From Symbiodinium natans (taxonomy: Eukaryota; Sar; Dinophyceae; Suessiales; Symbiodiniaceae), in assembly GCA_905221605.1 (NCBI GenBank), contig CAJNDS010000025.1, positions 52,501 through 116,500 of the forward strand: 64,000 bases of DNA. Reading direction: 5' to 3'. A program made the translations under genes and the position numbers. The notes beneath the pieces were generated by a model, which was not told where the DNA came from, made no database searches, and was given only the letters and a program-made list of their open reading frames with translations. Of the stretch, positions 9,755 through 18,317 are shown one piece after another; the first letter of the stretch is position 1, and each line of letters opens with the position of its first letter.

Positions 9755-9792
9755 TATATATATTTAAATCATATAATATCTAATTATTAATA
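9755..9792. promoter_or_regulatory. Divergent promoter region of the ATPase
   Basis: A 38-bp intergenic region made only of A/T-rich words, including TATATATATT and ATATAATATC. It separates the ATPase start (9793) from the divergent 53-aa gene (9754). It probably carries TATA-like signals in both directions. Confidence 0.5.
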
Positions 9793-10557
9793 ATGAGTGA
9801 AACAATACCAAAAGTGGAACCGATAGACATACCCGAATATAAATATAAAAACAGCAAATACGAAATGATGCCTAACTTACCCGCTAGGATGCTATGCGTC
9901 GCTTCTTCAACTGGAGGAAAGACGGTGCTCATTCAAAATCTAATATTGAAAATCTACCGTGGTTCATTTGAAAGAATATACATATTTTCGCCTAGTGTTC
10001 ATGTTGATGATACTTGGACGGCAGTTAAGAAATATATAAGCGATGTTATGAAGGTGGATACTGAGAAGGAACAGGTATATTATGAAGACTATGACCCAAT
10101 AGCACTGAAGAAGATAATAGACACCCAGCATAAAGTCATTGATTTTCAAAAGAAGAACAAACAAAAGGATTTATTTAGCATACTTATAATTATTGACGAT
10201 TTCGCAGACGACCCCAAATTCGTTAGATACTCTAGTTTATTACATGGGTTATTCACGCGCGGGCGACATAACGCCATCTCGTGTATTCTATCTACGCAGA
10301 AATACAACGTATTAGCTCCGATAATTAGGCTAAACGCTTCGGCATTATTTATCTTCAGATTGAAGAATATGAATGAGGTCAATAGTTTTCTAGATGAAAA
10401 CTCGGCGTTAGTGGATAAGAACTCGCTGTATCAGATGTATCAACAAGCGGTGAATTATGCCCCTTACTCTTTCTTCTACATTAACACAAACGCCAAGGAT
10501 GTTAATAAGATGTTTTATATTAACTTTGAACAACGCTTTGAAGTTTCCGATGATTAA
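9793..10557 (+). CDS. A32-type genome-packaging ATPase
   Basis: A 254-aa P-loop ATPase of the FtsK/HerA superfamily, the enzyme that drives viral DNA into the capsid in Polintons, virophages, Polinton-like viruses and nucleocytoplasmic large DNA viruses. Visible motifs are Walker A ASSTGGKT (residues 37-44), Walker B LIIIDD (131-136), a probable arginine finger in TRGRH (155-159) and the sensor LSTQK (166-170). The length is normal for the family. The start is ATG 9793. The stop codon lies inside a perfect hairpin (10553-10581). It is the only plus-strand hallmark gene in the left third of the element, set apart from the minus-strand capsid genes. Confidence 0.93.
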   Translation: MSETIPKVEPIDIPEYKYKNSKYEMMPNLPARMLCVASSTGGKTVLIQNLILKIYRGSFERIYIFSPSVHVDDTWTAVKKYISDVMKVDTEKEQVYYEDYDPIALKKIIDTQHKVIDFQKKNKQKDLFSILIIIDDFADDPKFVRYSSLLHGLFTRGRHNAISCILSTQKYNVLAPIIRLNASALFIFRLKNMNEVNSFLDENSALVDKNSLYQMYQQAVNYAPYSFFYINTNAKDVNKMFYINFEQRFEVSDD

Positions 10558-10581
10558 TAATATAGCAAAAATATTATTAAT
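10553..10581. terminator. Palindromic hairpin between convergent genes
   Basis: A perfect 11-bp stem (ATTAATAATAT, loop AGCAAAA, ATATTATTAAT) overlaps the ATPase stop codon and lies just before the end of the convergent 69-aa gene. Being palindromic, it could serve both transcripts. Confidence 0.65.
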
Positions 10582-10586
10582 TATCC

Positions 10587-10796
10587 TTAAAATAAACTAA
10601 ATGAGCATAAGTTACAAGGCATACACTTACCATTATTACTACATTTGTTTTTGTTCTTAAGTTCTTCCACTTCTTTTTCTAACGCTTCCATCTTTTCTAT
10701 GATGTTTTGAATGGAGTTGAAGGTGATTAATTCATTCTTTACCCTTTGTAACTGCTCGTCTAGTTTTTGGTTAATTTGTTCGTCCAGTGTTGGCAT
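10587..10796 (-). CDS. Small coiled-coil protein, 69 aa
   Basis: ATG 10796 starts a 69-aa protein with a heptad-type helix over residues about 5-48 (Leu/Ile/Val with Glu/Lys). The C-terminal tail has four or five cysteines (C52, C59, C62, C65 approximately), which might bind metal. It lies 6 bp downstream of the 65-aa zinc-finger gene, so it is probably co-transcribed. No family is recognised. Confidence 0.6.
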   Translation of the reverse strand: MPTLDEQINQKLDEQLQRVKNELITFNSIQNIIEKMEALEKEVEELKNKNKCSNNGKCMPCNLCSFSLF

Positions 10797-10802
10797 ATAA
10801 TA

Positions 10803-11000
10803 TTATTTAGATTTTTTCATTTGTTCAATTTTATTTTTGTTCTTTTTAAATACATTATCCCAGAATTTCGGATTAGCATCATAACGAGCTTTCACTAATT
10901 CTTGGTGTTCGTTTGTGTTAATATGTTTCATATTCTCCTTGTATGTTTCATCTGTTGGTCTCTTTAATCCACATTTACACATATAGTATTTTCTTACCAT
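10803..11000 (-). CDS. Small C2H2-like zinc-finger protein, 65 aa
   Basis: The protein begins with a compact finger: CKCG near residues 8-11, then two histidines about 15 residues on (KHINTNEHQ). The tail is basic and lysine-rich. Such single-finger proteins with the pattern C-x-C...H-x4-H are common in virophages and Polinton-like viruses. The start ATG 11000 has a strong TATATATATAA box directly upstream. It is likely a nucleic-acid-binding regulator or virion DNA-binding protein. Confidence 0.7.
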   Translation of the reverse strand: MVRKYYMCKCGLKRPTDETYKENMKHINTNEHQELVKARYDANPKFWDNVFKKNKNKIEQMKKSK

Positions 11001-11033
11001 ACTTATATATATAAAGCTTATATAAAAAAATTT

Positions 11034-13394
11034 TTAGTCACGGCGTCGCCCTGATGGCGAACTTCGTTCGCCGTCACTCTCATCTTTATTTTTCTTTTTC
11101 AATTTCGTTATTTCACTTTTCAAAGAAGTTATTTCTTTTTGTAACTCTTGAACACAACCCCAAAGAACAACAGTCATCTTATTGTATGCTAATAATTTTA
11201 TACCTTCATCATTATAATATATTATGTTATCCCATTCTTTCGGCATCTTAGCGTCTTTTATGTCATCAGCTATAAAACCCAAGTTTGACTTTTTATCTCC
11301 GTCTTTAATAAAATTATATGTTTTAGGTTTGATATACTTAACGACTTTATAACATTCTTTCGTATTTACCTCTTTAACGTTCTCTTTCAGTTTAGCGTCT
11401 GATGTTTCAGTTAAAGCAACACATGTTACATTTCCTCCAATGTCTGCGTTATTCGTTGTAGTAAAGAAACCATAAACATCTACGCCTGTATTTGTTGCGT
11501 CTAATCTTGATAAATTATTATTGCTTAATCTAATAAATCCGTCAGTATCTGGGTTATTTATTAATACTCGTTGCGACCCTGATACATCAGTGTGAGTTAT
11601 TTCCAGATTACCTAATAAATTTATTTTTCCATCGGTTAATTGAATTTCTGGCGTGCTACTTTCTAAGCCTATTGTTAAATTCATTTCTCCTAATGTATCA
11701 CCATTTCTAATATATAATTTATATTGAGTATCCAATACTTCTTTTAATTCGCTACTATTTTGAAACATGAAACGCCCCCAACTAATAACATCGCTTTCAC
11801 CAACAATATTACCAATGCTGTTAAAAGTAAGATTATTTGTAACTGCTCTATTAATCGTAATACCGTTAGTGTCGTTTAATTGTAAAGCAATAGTGCCAGT
11901 AGTCGGGTCTGTTGTTCTATTTGATTGTAATGAAAAATTTATTTCTTCTGTTGATATTACATTTAATGAATTATTAGCGTCGGCTCTTTGAAATATTCTT
12001 CCCGAATTATTTACATAAATATCACCGTTGAATGTTGATGTGCTTTGAAACGATGCTGTGTTTCCAAAATTAGCATTGCCTCCCGATACATTTAGTTTAT
12101 TTGCTCCTTGAATTGCTCCGATGCCTAAGCTTAAACAATAAACACCATTACCATTTGCTGTATTTAATAAAAGTAATGAAGAACTGTCATTGCTTGTATT
12201 ATACGCGTTAATATTGAAGGAGTTAAATCTTAGATACCCTTGTGAGTTTTTTATGGTTAAAACATTACTAGCATCCGTTGTATTTTTATAAAGTGTAAGT
12301 CCTGAATTATTGGAAATATTAGAAGTGTCGTTTTCATAATTTATAGTGTCTTTAAAATAAGTTGGGTTAAATAGTGTTGTTCCTCCTGTTGTATTATTAC
12401 ATTCTATATAAGTATTAGTGTCGGCACCTGTTGATGCTCCTAACATTAATCTCATTGCCTCTTGGTCTGTTCTTAAATCCATTGATATATTTGATTTAGT
12501 AGCGTTATTATATCTTTCTATACTTGTATTAGCGTCTGTTAATTCAATATTTCCACCGATATTAACATTATTTGTTAAATTAATGCCGTCTGCTGTTAAA
12601 TTAGTTAATGATAAATCATTAGTAATATTAACATTTCCCGACGGGTTTAATTCTAAATCTACTACACTATCATCAGATGTAGCATTTGATATAATTTTAT
12701 TTCCTTGTAGAGTTATATAATTTGTAGCATTTTTAAATACACTTACTACTTTATCTCCTCCTCCTGTTTGATTACTAAATAATAACCCAGTAGTCGGCGA
12801 TATATTTATTGTTTCATTATTCAATGTTAAGCCCGTGTGAATAATAGTTGGGGCACTACAATCAATAACTGGGTTTGTTTTAAAGCGGTCAGTAAAATCA
12901 CTTAACGGAACTCTTAGCGCTAGTAGATTATCAATTTCTGTATCGGTATAACCACCGCCACCACCCGCACCTGCTATTAATGTATCTACCTCGCCTTTAT
13001 TATAAAAATTCGTAGCTAATAATGTGTTGTTTTGATAATTCGTAGATAAATTTGTGTCTATTTGTGTTGATGTATAGTAGCTAGTAAAAGTAGTATCTAT
13101 TTCTGTTTTGTTGTAAAAGTTGCTACTTAAAACTGTGTTTGTTTGGTAATTATTAGTTAAATCAGTATTAATAGCATTAATATTATTAAAATTTTGTAGT
13201 TGCTTCGTGTTTAAAACATCTATGGCATCTGTGTTTGCTTGAATGCTTGATGCGTTTGCTGTGTTTATGTTTGTTAATTCTGTTTTTGTTGCGAAGTCTT
13301 GTTCAATGGTTGATGTTCCTGTTTCATAGACTTTTATAAAATCATTAGCGTAAATAGTTGTTGTCCCGTCTAAACTCATTGCTTGGTTTATCAT
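11034..13394 (-). CDS. Trimeric fibre protein with S74 intramolecular chaperone
   Basis: A 786-aa protein rich in Asn, Thr, Ser and Ile. The N-terminal 150 residues contain repeated FYNKxE(I/V)DT-type units, common in phage-like fibres. A long beta-rich shaft follows. Residues about 662-770 match the peptidase S74 chaperone of endosialidases and tail fibres: TSDAKLKENV with the presumed self-cleavage serine at 665, the GFIADD motif near 706-711, and a terminal coiled coil (about 745-770). These domains assemble trimers and then cut themselves off. The role is most likely host-cell attachment. It sits 60 bp downstream of the capsid gene in the same direction. The last 13 residues are Arg/Ser-rich and their DNA is unusually GC-rich. 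Confidence 0.88.
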   Translation of the reverse strand: MINQAMSLDGTTTIYANDFIKVYETGTSTIEQDFATKTELTNINTANASSIQANTDAIDVLNTKQLQNFNNINAINTDLTNNYQTNTVLSSNFYNKTEIDTTFTSYYTSTQIDTNLSTNYQNNTLLATNFYNKGEVDTLIAGAGGGGGYTDTEIDNLLALRVPLSDFTDRFKTNPVIDCSAPTIIHTGLTLNNETINISPTTGLLFSNQTGGGDKVVSVFKNATNYITLQGNKIISNATSDDSVVDLELNPSGNVNITNDLSLTNLTADGINLTNNVNIGGNIELTDANTSIERYNNATKSNISMDLRTDQEAMRLMLGASTGADTNTYIECNNTTGGTTLFNPTYFKDTINYENDTSNISNNSGLTLYKNTTDASNVLTIKNSQGYLRFNSFNINAYNTSNDSSSLLLLNTANGNGVYCLSLGIGAIQGANKLNVSGGNANFGNTASFQSTSTFNGDIYVNNSGRIFQRADANNSLNVISTEEINFSLQSNRTTDPTTGTIALQLNDTNGITINRAVTNNLTFNSIGNIVGESDVISWGRFMFQNSSELKEVLDTQYKLYIRNGDTLGEMNLTIGLESSTPEIQLTDGKINLLGNLEITHTDVSGSQRVLINNPDTDGFIRLSNNNLSRLDATNTGVDVYGFFTTTNNADIGGNVTCVALTETSDAKLKENVKEVNTKECYKVVKYIKPKTYNFIKDGDKKSNLGFIADDIKDAKMPKEWDNIIYYNDEGIKLLAYNKMTVVLWGCVQELQKEITSLKSEITKLKKKNKDESDGERSSPSGRRRD
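11056..11072. terminator. GC-rich hairpin in the fibre 3' end
   Basis: A perfect 7-bp stem (GGCGAAC, loop TTC, GTTCGCC) lies within the last codons of the fibre gene. It is the only GC-rich hairpin among the gene ends of the core. Confidence 0.4.
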
Positions 13395-13398
13395 AGTT

Positions 13399-13436
13399 AA
13401 TATTATTATTGATTAGATAATAATAATAATAATATT
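13399..13436. terminator. AT-rich hairpin between capsid and fibre genes
   Basis: A 12-bp perfect stem (AATATTATTATT against AATAATAATATT) with a 14-nt loop lies between the end of the capsid gene (13455) and the start of the fibre gene (13394). It may end the capsid transcript. The flanking A/T-rich DNA may also be the fibre promoter. Confidence 0.5.
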
Positions 13437-13454
13437 TACTATTATTTAATTTTA

Positions 13455-15068
13455 TTAATCATAAACTATACTCCCATCACTTCGAATTTCCAGAACAGTC
13501 TCTGAGATGATATGACAAAATATTTCTTGTATTTTTTCTTCTTCAGCTAATGTTCTAAATGGTTTTATTTTAATATTAGATAAACCACTCATTTTTGTAT
13601 TTACACCTGTCATATGTTGCTCACTCATTTTTTCAAAATTAATACCAATGATGAATTTATCGCTTCTATACTGTTCATAGGTAATACTACATGCGTCTTG
13701 GTCTGGGTTAATATATGAAAGCATACGGTTTAAGAAATACCAATGCTCTGCTAAACTTTGACTTTCAAACTCTGGATATTTTTTATTGTGTATTTGAACC
13801 TGCCACGAAATGTTTAAATTCTTATTAGCAAAACCAAATCCTCTATCCGCGCCCGTTGCCCCTGCTCCAAGGTCATTAAGTCTAGCGTTAATCATCGGAT
13901 TGTAAAAGTAATTCCAACGCTTATAAACATAATTGTCGGGTAAATAGTAGCCATTTTCCATTCCTGCGGTGTTTCCTGTTCCTAAAGATGCTCCACGCTG
14001 TTGTCTGTATAAAGTGATAAACATACCATTTAATTTACTTGCTGATTTAACAACGTTCATATTAATTTCGTTTCCGTCAGTGCTGAAAGTTTGACTTAGT
14101 GTATGATACATAGGATAAACAATTTTCAATGAACCGCCTTGTAAAAGATGGGAGGTAATATTATTATTTACTTGACTGTCTAGCGTTACTACTTCTGCTC
14201 TTACAATCAATGAGTTCAGTTCGTATAATGTGCTTGTGTCTCCGGTTGTGAAATAATGCCCGTATCTATCGCCTTTACTATCGCTGTAATCACCTGCCGT
14301 TACTACTGGTTTAATAATCGGTGCTTCTGGGTCTGATGTTAAAGTTACTTCAATTTCTAACGGAGCATAACGAACTGGTAGATAATAATTACTTTCTAGG
14401 AAACCGCATTTAAATTTATGCCCTAATCTTACATATTCACCTCCACGAATTCCTGACATAGAATGACGAGTGTATCTGTTTCCAATATCACCAAAAGCGT
14501 TAAAGTCACGATAATTTTTGTTTCCAGTGGGTGCCGCTTCTACAGTGGTGTTTGTAGATGGGTTAGTTGTAGTAGGGTCATAATCTATTCCTACAAACTG
14601 TTCCAAACCATTAGCGTATTTATGACGCCAATCATCATCCCAACGAGGATTAGCCGCGCTTTCAATATCGTCAGAGTGTCTAGCATCGGCAGATTTAAAC
14701 GAGTTGTATAATTCACAATGTCTATTGTATTGGTCAATGTCTTGAACTAACTGACCTCCCACGGTACATCTATAACGACTGAAGAAACCATGAAGACCAG
14801 ATAGGGGTCGCAAGAAATGACTTTCTACATCATTATTCTTTAAATTAGCAAATAAACGGATACTAGACAAATCTAAATAAGTCCCGTCTTCACCTGTAAT
14901 ATAAAACCTAATATTTAAATTTCCGCTTCCGTCACTTTTATAAACGTTGCTACCACTCGGGAAATAATTAACGTGACGGCGGTCTGTTACATACTGTGCG
15001 GTTTTAGGTAATCCAAAGTCTAACGCTGGGCTCATAACATCGCTTGCTTCTGCTACTAAATTATCCAT
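13455..15068 (-). CDS. Major capsid protein, double jelly-roll type
   Basis: A 537-aa protein of the size usual for Polinton and Polinton-like-virus major capsid proteins. Family-like features are the N-terminal LDFGLPKTAQY region, a strand-turn-strand segment around residues 45-105 (FYITGEDGTYLDLSS, then a Cys-containing VGGQLVQDIDQYN), long loop insertions in the middle, and the C-terminal strand SETVLEIRSDGSIVYD, resembling the closing strand of these capsids. It would form pseudo-hexameric trimers in an icosahedral shell. The ATG 15068 start is preceded on its strand by TCTAGTTTATATAATA. Its partners in this window are the minor capsid protein (16797) and the ATPase (9793). Confidence 0.9.
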   Translation of the reverse strand: MDNLVAEASDVMSPALDFGLPKTAQYVTDRRHVNYFPSGSNVYKSDGSGNLNIRFYITGEDGTYLDLSSIRLFANLKNNDVESHFLRPLSGLHGFFSRYRCTVGGQLVQDIDQYNRHCELYNSFKSADARHSDDIESAANPRWDDDWRHKYANGLEQFVGIDYDPTTTNPSTNTTVEAAPTGNKNYRDFNAFGDIGNRYTRHSMSGIRGGEYVRLGHKFKCGFLESNYYLPVRYAPLEIEVTLTSDPEAPIIKPVVTAGDYSDSKGDRYGHYFTTGDTSTLYELNSLIVRAEVVTLDSQVNNNITSHLLQGGSLKIVYPMYHTLSQTFSTDGNEINMNVVKSASKLNGMFITLYRQQRGASLGTGNTAGMENGYYLPDNYVYKRWNYFYNPMINARLNDLGAGATGADRGFGFANKNLNISWQVQIHNKKYPEFESQSLAEHWYFLNRMLSYINPDQDACSITYEQYRSDKFIIGINFEKMSEQHMTGVNTKMSGLSNIKIKPFRTLAEEEKIQEIFCHIISETVLEIRSDGSIVYD

Positions 15069-15091
15069 TATTATATAAACTAGATTAGATT

Positions 15092-15343
15092 TTAATATTT
15101 TTTAGATTTCTTTTTATCAGTTTCAACTGGCGGTAATATTTTCCTATTAGAGTCTGACGACTGTAAAATCTTTTTAGTTTTAATATCATTATTTTTTATA
15201 ATAATTTCTTGTTTCTCTTCTAGCATGTCCTTAATCATATTATAATCTTTTTTGTTAATATCCCTTTGTATTATGTTACTTAACTTATTTGCCTTCCCGT
15301 TTAGTATTAACTCTTTATATGGCTTATAAGAACTTTTAATCAT
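15092..15343 (-). CDS. Hypothetical basic protein, 83 aa
   Basis: A Lys/Ile/Asn-rich protein with a helical middle and a very basic C-terminal tail ending KKKSKKY. ATG 15343 lies 29 bp from the start of the divergent 129-aa gene, and the stop is 23 bp before the capsid start, so it may share a transcript with the capsid gene. It could be a small DNA-binding virion protein. No family is recognised. Confidence 0.6.
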   Translation of the reverse strand: MIKSSYKPYKELILNGKANKLSNIIQRDINKKDYNMIKDMLEEKQEIIIKNNDIKTKKILQSSDSNRKILPPVETDKKKSKKY

Positions 15344-15372
15344 GATTTAAGTATATAATACTTTATACAATA
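15344..15372. promoter_or_regulatory. Bidirectional TATA-like region
   Basis: A 29-bp spacer between two divergent starts that contains AAGTATATAATAC. The word reads TATA-like on both strands, so it probably drives both genes. Confidence 0.5.
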
Positions 15373-15762
15373 ATGGAACCATTATTTGTTGTAGCAACAT
15401 TAGGAGTGATAATACCAATATATTTTGAATGGGTCTTAGGTCATTTGTTATATTGTTATGAAAACGCTGGTCATTGTAGAAAAAGAATGCTCTATAGGAA
15501 GGTAAAACTAGATATTGAATTTGACACCGAAAACCTTGTTTTTAAAAATGTTACAGCAAATCAACTACCAAAGAATACACTAATAAGATATGAAATAGAC
15601 GGTGTGATATACAAAGAAATTCGCTTAGAGGGTGATAAAAATGATGTGTTTAGGTTTAGGTCTTATAGAACAACAACGGATGAAGATGTTAGTAACTGGA
15701 CTTACTATGACACTAATGGTTTTGAATATAAGTTTAACACTTTTTCTTATGAGTTTATATAA
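15373..15762 (+). CDS. Hypothetical membrane-anchored protein, 129 aa
   Basis: Residues 3-27 are hydrophobic (VVATLGVIIPIYFEWVLG) and look like a membrane anchor or signal anchor, followed by a Cys pair (C28 and C35). The remaining 90 residues are soluble, beta-rich and Tyr/Phe/Thr-rich. A virion or host-membrane protein is plausible. It ends convergently with the lipase-like gene across a hairpin at 15759-15788. No family is recognised. Confidence 0.65.
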   Translation: MEPLFVVATLGVIIPIYFEWVLGHLLYCYENAGHCRKRMLYRKVKLDIEFDTENLVFKNVTANQLPKNTLIRYEIDGVIYKEIRLEGDKNDVFRFRSYRTTTDEDVSNWTYYDTNGFEYKFNTFSYEFI

Positions 15763-15788
15763 TAATAATTAATCATAGTTATTATTAT
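15759..15788. terminator. Palindromic hairpin between convergent genes
   Basis: A 10-bp A/T stem (ATAATAATAA against TTATTATTAT) with a 10-nt loop spans the stops of the 129-aa gene and the convergent lipase-like gene. Confidence 0.6.
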
Positions 15789-16753
15789 TTATTCCAGTTT
15801 TGTATTTGAATATTTCTTGCCACTTGAGCGCTATCATCTACACCTTGTTCAAAACTACCCTGTGTAGTCATATTTTTAAACTTATGCGCCTCCGATGGGT
15901 TTATTGTCCCTGTTTCAACTTTGATTGCGTTCCTATCCAAAGCACTGATTACATCCCCTTTATTTGAAAATCTTAACGCGTGTGGGTTCTTCTGACGATT
16001 ACCAAATGAAATAAAAGGGGCGTTATATGTTGTTGTTATATACTTTTGATTATTCCTATTGTTTATTTCTTGAAGAACGGAACTGCCAAGGGAATGTCCC
16101 ACCAAACGCGTAACATCTGGGTTTTTCTCCAACTCTGCCATTACATCCTTATATTTATCCGAAAATTGAACATTATGTGTAGGTATTAAAAATATATCAC
16201 TAAAAATATCATTTACTTTAGAGCCAAAACCAGATTTACCGCCTGTGCCTGAAATATATAGCGTGTTTCCTTGTTTGAATAATCCTGTATTTCTAGCGTA
16301 GGCAGTTTGTAATCCCTTAACGTCGTCAATGCTGTTTTTATTTTCTACATTAACGACTTCTCTGTATTTAGGGTCGTATCTTGCGACTGATGTATTAAAA
16401 TGTTTGTTAAAATCCTCTGCTCTAGTTAATAGTCTCTTCTTTCTTAACTCTTCTCGCGTTAATTCTTGTTGAGCTTCTTCCTCTCTTTCCCTTCTTTCAT
16501 GCCTTGCTCTCTCCATATCCTTGCCTGCCTCTGACGCTAGATACTTTCCCGCACCCGTGTTTAAATTATTGATTCTCCCCCGTCCTTGTAAAGCATCTTC
16601 TAGAATGTTTGTTATGCCACCTCGTCCGTCTTGAAAACCTCTTAACGCTTGTTGTTCCATCGTCGCCTCTCTCGCTATCCCACCTCCTGCTCTTGCTGTT
16701 TGTAACCCTCTTAATATTTCTGCTACTCTGACACCTACATTAACACCTGCCAT
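15785..16753 (-). CDS. Lipase-like alpha/beta hydrolase, 322 aa
   Basis: The C-terminal half has the marks of a class 3 (triacylglycerol) lipase fold: an oxyanion-type YISGTGG segment (166-172), the nucleophile elbow GHSLG (219-223, Ser221), a likely acid Asp267 in NKGDVIS and a likely His290 in EAHKF. The N-terminal half lacks a signal peptide. It has a Gly/Ala-rich helix (1-30) that could be membrane-active and a strongly charged coiled coil (77-115). Lipases are known in some Polinton-like viruses and are thought to act on membranes during entry or exit. That role is inferred here. It lies between the capsid and penton-like genes, consistent with a virion component. Confidence 0.8.
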   Translation of the reverse strand: MAGVNVGVRVAEILRGLQTARAGGGIAREATMEQQALRGFQDGRGGITNILEDALQGRGRINNLNTGAGKYLASEAGKDMERARHERREREEEAQQELTREELRKKRLLTRAEDFNKHFNTSVARYDPKYREVVNVENKNSIDDVKGLQTAYARNTGLFKQGNTLYISGTGGKSGFGSKVNDIFSDIFLIPTHNVQFSDKYKDVMAELEKNPDVTRLVGHSLGSSVLQEINNRNNQKYITTTYNAPFISFGNRQKNPHALRFSNKGDVISALDRNAIKVETGTINPSEAHKFKNMTTQGSFEQGVDDSAQVARNIQIQNWNK

Positions 16754-16796
16754 TAATTATAATATTAATTATAAAATTTTCTAACATTAATTAATA
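16754..16796. promoter_or_regulatory. Divergent promoter, lipase and minor capsid genes
   Basis: A 43-bp spacer of A/T only except two C residues, with near-palindromic ATTAATTATAATATTAATTA. It separates the starts of two genes for presumed virion proteins. Confidence 0.45.
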
Positions 16797-17639
16797 ATGC
16801 TTTCAAATCGTAAATTGACTTATTCAAAGGTGTTTGTGGATAGTGAGCAACGATTACCACAAAGCAACAGCAGTAGCGATTTTATTATAGAGTTAAATGA
16901 GGTATTGGAAACTTTCCCAAATACAGTTATGTATGTAATGGATGAAGTAATCCCACAATCGTATTATACAACACCTGAAGGTTTTTATCAATATTTCTAC
17001 ATAGTTATTTATAATACAAGTGATTTAAGTGTTGTTCAAAATGTTAGGATTGATTTAGCAAATGAGGTTTATTTTGCTTCACAACTTGTCGGCGTTATTA
17101 CAACACTATTAAACACTGCCACTAATGGAATACAAGCAGATTTGTTCAGTTCTTCTTATAACAGTGATACGAGAAGGATGACTTTGATATGTAGTAACAA
17201 TAATTATAGTTTTAAAATACCTACAGATACTGAACTGAAAGAAACTACTGTTTATGAAGGTGCTACTATTGCTGACCCGATTAGTATTAATAAGTTGTTA
17301 GGAAACTATGAAGTTAAAGCACCTACTAACAACACTTGGGAAAGCGGGCAGATGTCATTAATCCCCTTCAATTCAGTTTATATCCTTTGTAGTGAGTTAA
17401 GTGACTATCATTATTCCGCCCCTAGTTCATATTCTAACGCCATTGTTAAAAAAATAAATATGATGTTTAACGTTGGAGGCGTTACGGTGAATTCAAATGC
17501 TCCGCTTCTTAACGATTATATTGATGTGTCCAACCGTTCGTTTAAGCGCTTACGATTTAGAATTACTGATGCTCGTGGTAAAACTATTGACCTTCATGGC
17601 CATCCCATAAGCTTTAGTCTCCTCTTTGTAAATTTATAA
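16797..17639 (+). CDS. Minor capsid (penton-like) protein, 280 aa
   Basis: This matches the single-jelly-roll penton family of Polintons, virophages and Polinton-like viruses. The N-terminal VFVDSEQRLPQSNSSSDF segment is the typical entry motif, the middle is a string of beta strands, and the C-terminal FRITDARGKTIDLHGH then ISFSLLF is the typical closing strand pattern. The length is normal. Five copies would occupy each vertex of the capsid built from the 537-aa major protein. It opens a run of six plus-strand genes (16797-20829), probably a late virion-protein cluster. Confidence 0.87.
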   Translation: MLSNRKLTYSKVFVDSEQRLPQSNSSSDFIIELNEVLETFPNTVMYVMDEVIPQSYYTTPEGFYQYFYIVIYNTSDLSVVQNVRIDLANEVYFASQLVGVITTLLNTATNGIQADLFSSSYNSDTRRMTLICSNNNYSFKIPTDTELKETTVYEGATIADPISINKLLGNYEVKAPTNNTWESGQMSLIPFNSVYILCSELSDYHYSAPSSYSNAIVKKINMMFNVGGVTVNSNAPLLNDYIDVSNRSFKRLRFRITDARGKTIDLHGHPISFSLLFVNL

Positions 17640-17731
17640 ATTAAATAAGGTAGCAATATAATCAGTATCTTTAAGTATCTATTTTATTTCCATTTCATTA
17701 AAAATAGAAATAATATAGAATAATATATAAG

Positions 17732-18292
17732 ATGAGTGATGAAGATAATAAAAATGAAGAAGTCACCAATATAGTAAATGAAGAAGCACCCGAAACACAA
17801 CCAGAGACCAAGATTGAAGCAGTCATTGAACCAAAGGTTAAAACAGTTGATGTAAAGGAAGAAGCACCCAAAGAACCAGAACAAGAGTTTAAAAACAAAA
17901 CTGACAGGATGAAGAATAAGAAAGTTAATTGTAAAGACTGCGGGGCAAACTTAACGCTAAAAACTTTAAGATACTCACATAAATGCTCAAAAATTGAAGA
18001 CAAACCAATAAAACCAAAACCTAAGGCAAAAGCAAAACCAAAGGCAGTAGCAATACAACAACAACCAACATATGCGAATGAAATTATAACAAATGAAGAA
18101 CCAGTATATTTTCAACAGGTAAAACAACAAGTAAGAACACTAGAACCGCCACCAGTTATTAAAACACCACAAGAAATTATTAACGATAATTTTAAACTGA
18201 TACAACAAGAGTATATGAATAAAAGAAGAGAGAAGGCAAATGCCTTAACGCAGAGTATGTTTGTAGGAGGATTAAGAAGTAAAAGGCGATAA
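17732..18292 (+). CDS. Disordered zinc-finger protein, 186 aa
   Basis: Residues 1-60 are acidic and Pro/Glu/Lys-rich. A compact C2HC finger follows (CKDCG at 67-71, then H83 and C85), then a Lys/Pro/Ala-rich linker (KPKPKAKAKPKA) and a Gln-rich tail ending in a basic patch SKRR. The start ATG 17732 has ATATATAAG directly upstream. Single C2HC fingers on low-complexity tails are common in algal-virus proteins. It is probably a nucleic-acid-binding virion or regulatory protein. Confidence 0.72.
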   Translation: MSDEDNKNEEVTNIVNEEAPETQPETKIEAVIEPKVKTVDVKEEAPKEPEQEFKNKTDRMKNKKVNCKDCGANLTLKTLRYSHKCSKIEDKPIKPKPKAKAKPKAVAIQQQPTYANEIITNEEPVYFQQVKQQVRTLEPPPVIKTPQEIINDNFKLIQQEYMNKRREKANALTQSMFVGGLRSKRR

Positions 18293-18317
18293 TAATAAAA
18301 TCTAAAGTAAATATATA
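18293..18317 (+). promoter_or_regulatory. TCTAAA plus TATATA promoter-like leader
   Basis: The leader TCTAAAGTAAATATATA ends at the ATG of the 111-aa gene. The same TCTAAA word precedes TATA-like boxes upstream of 18690 (at 18667), 24897 (at 24829) and 26247 (at 26195 and 26211). Confidence 0.45.
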
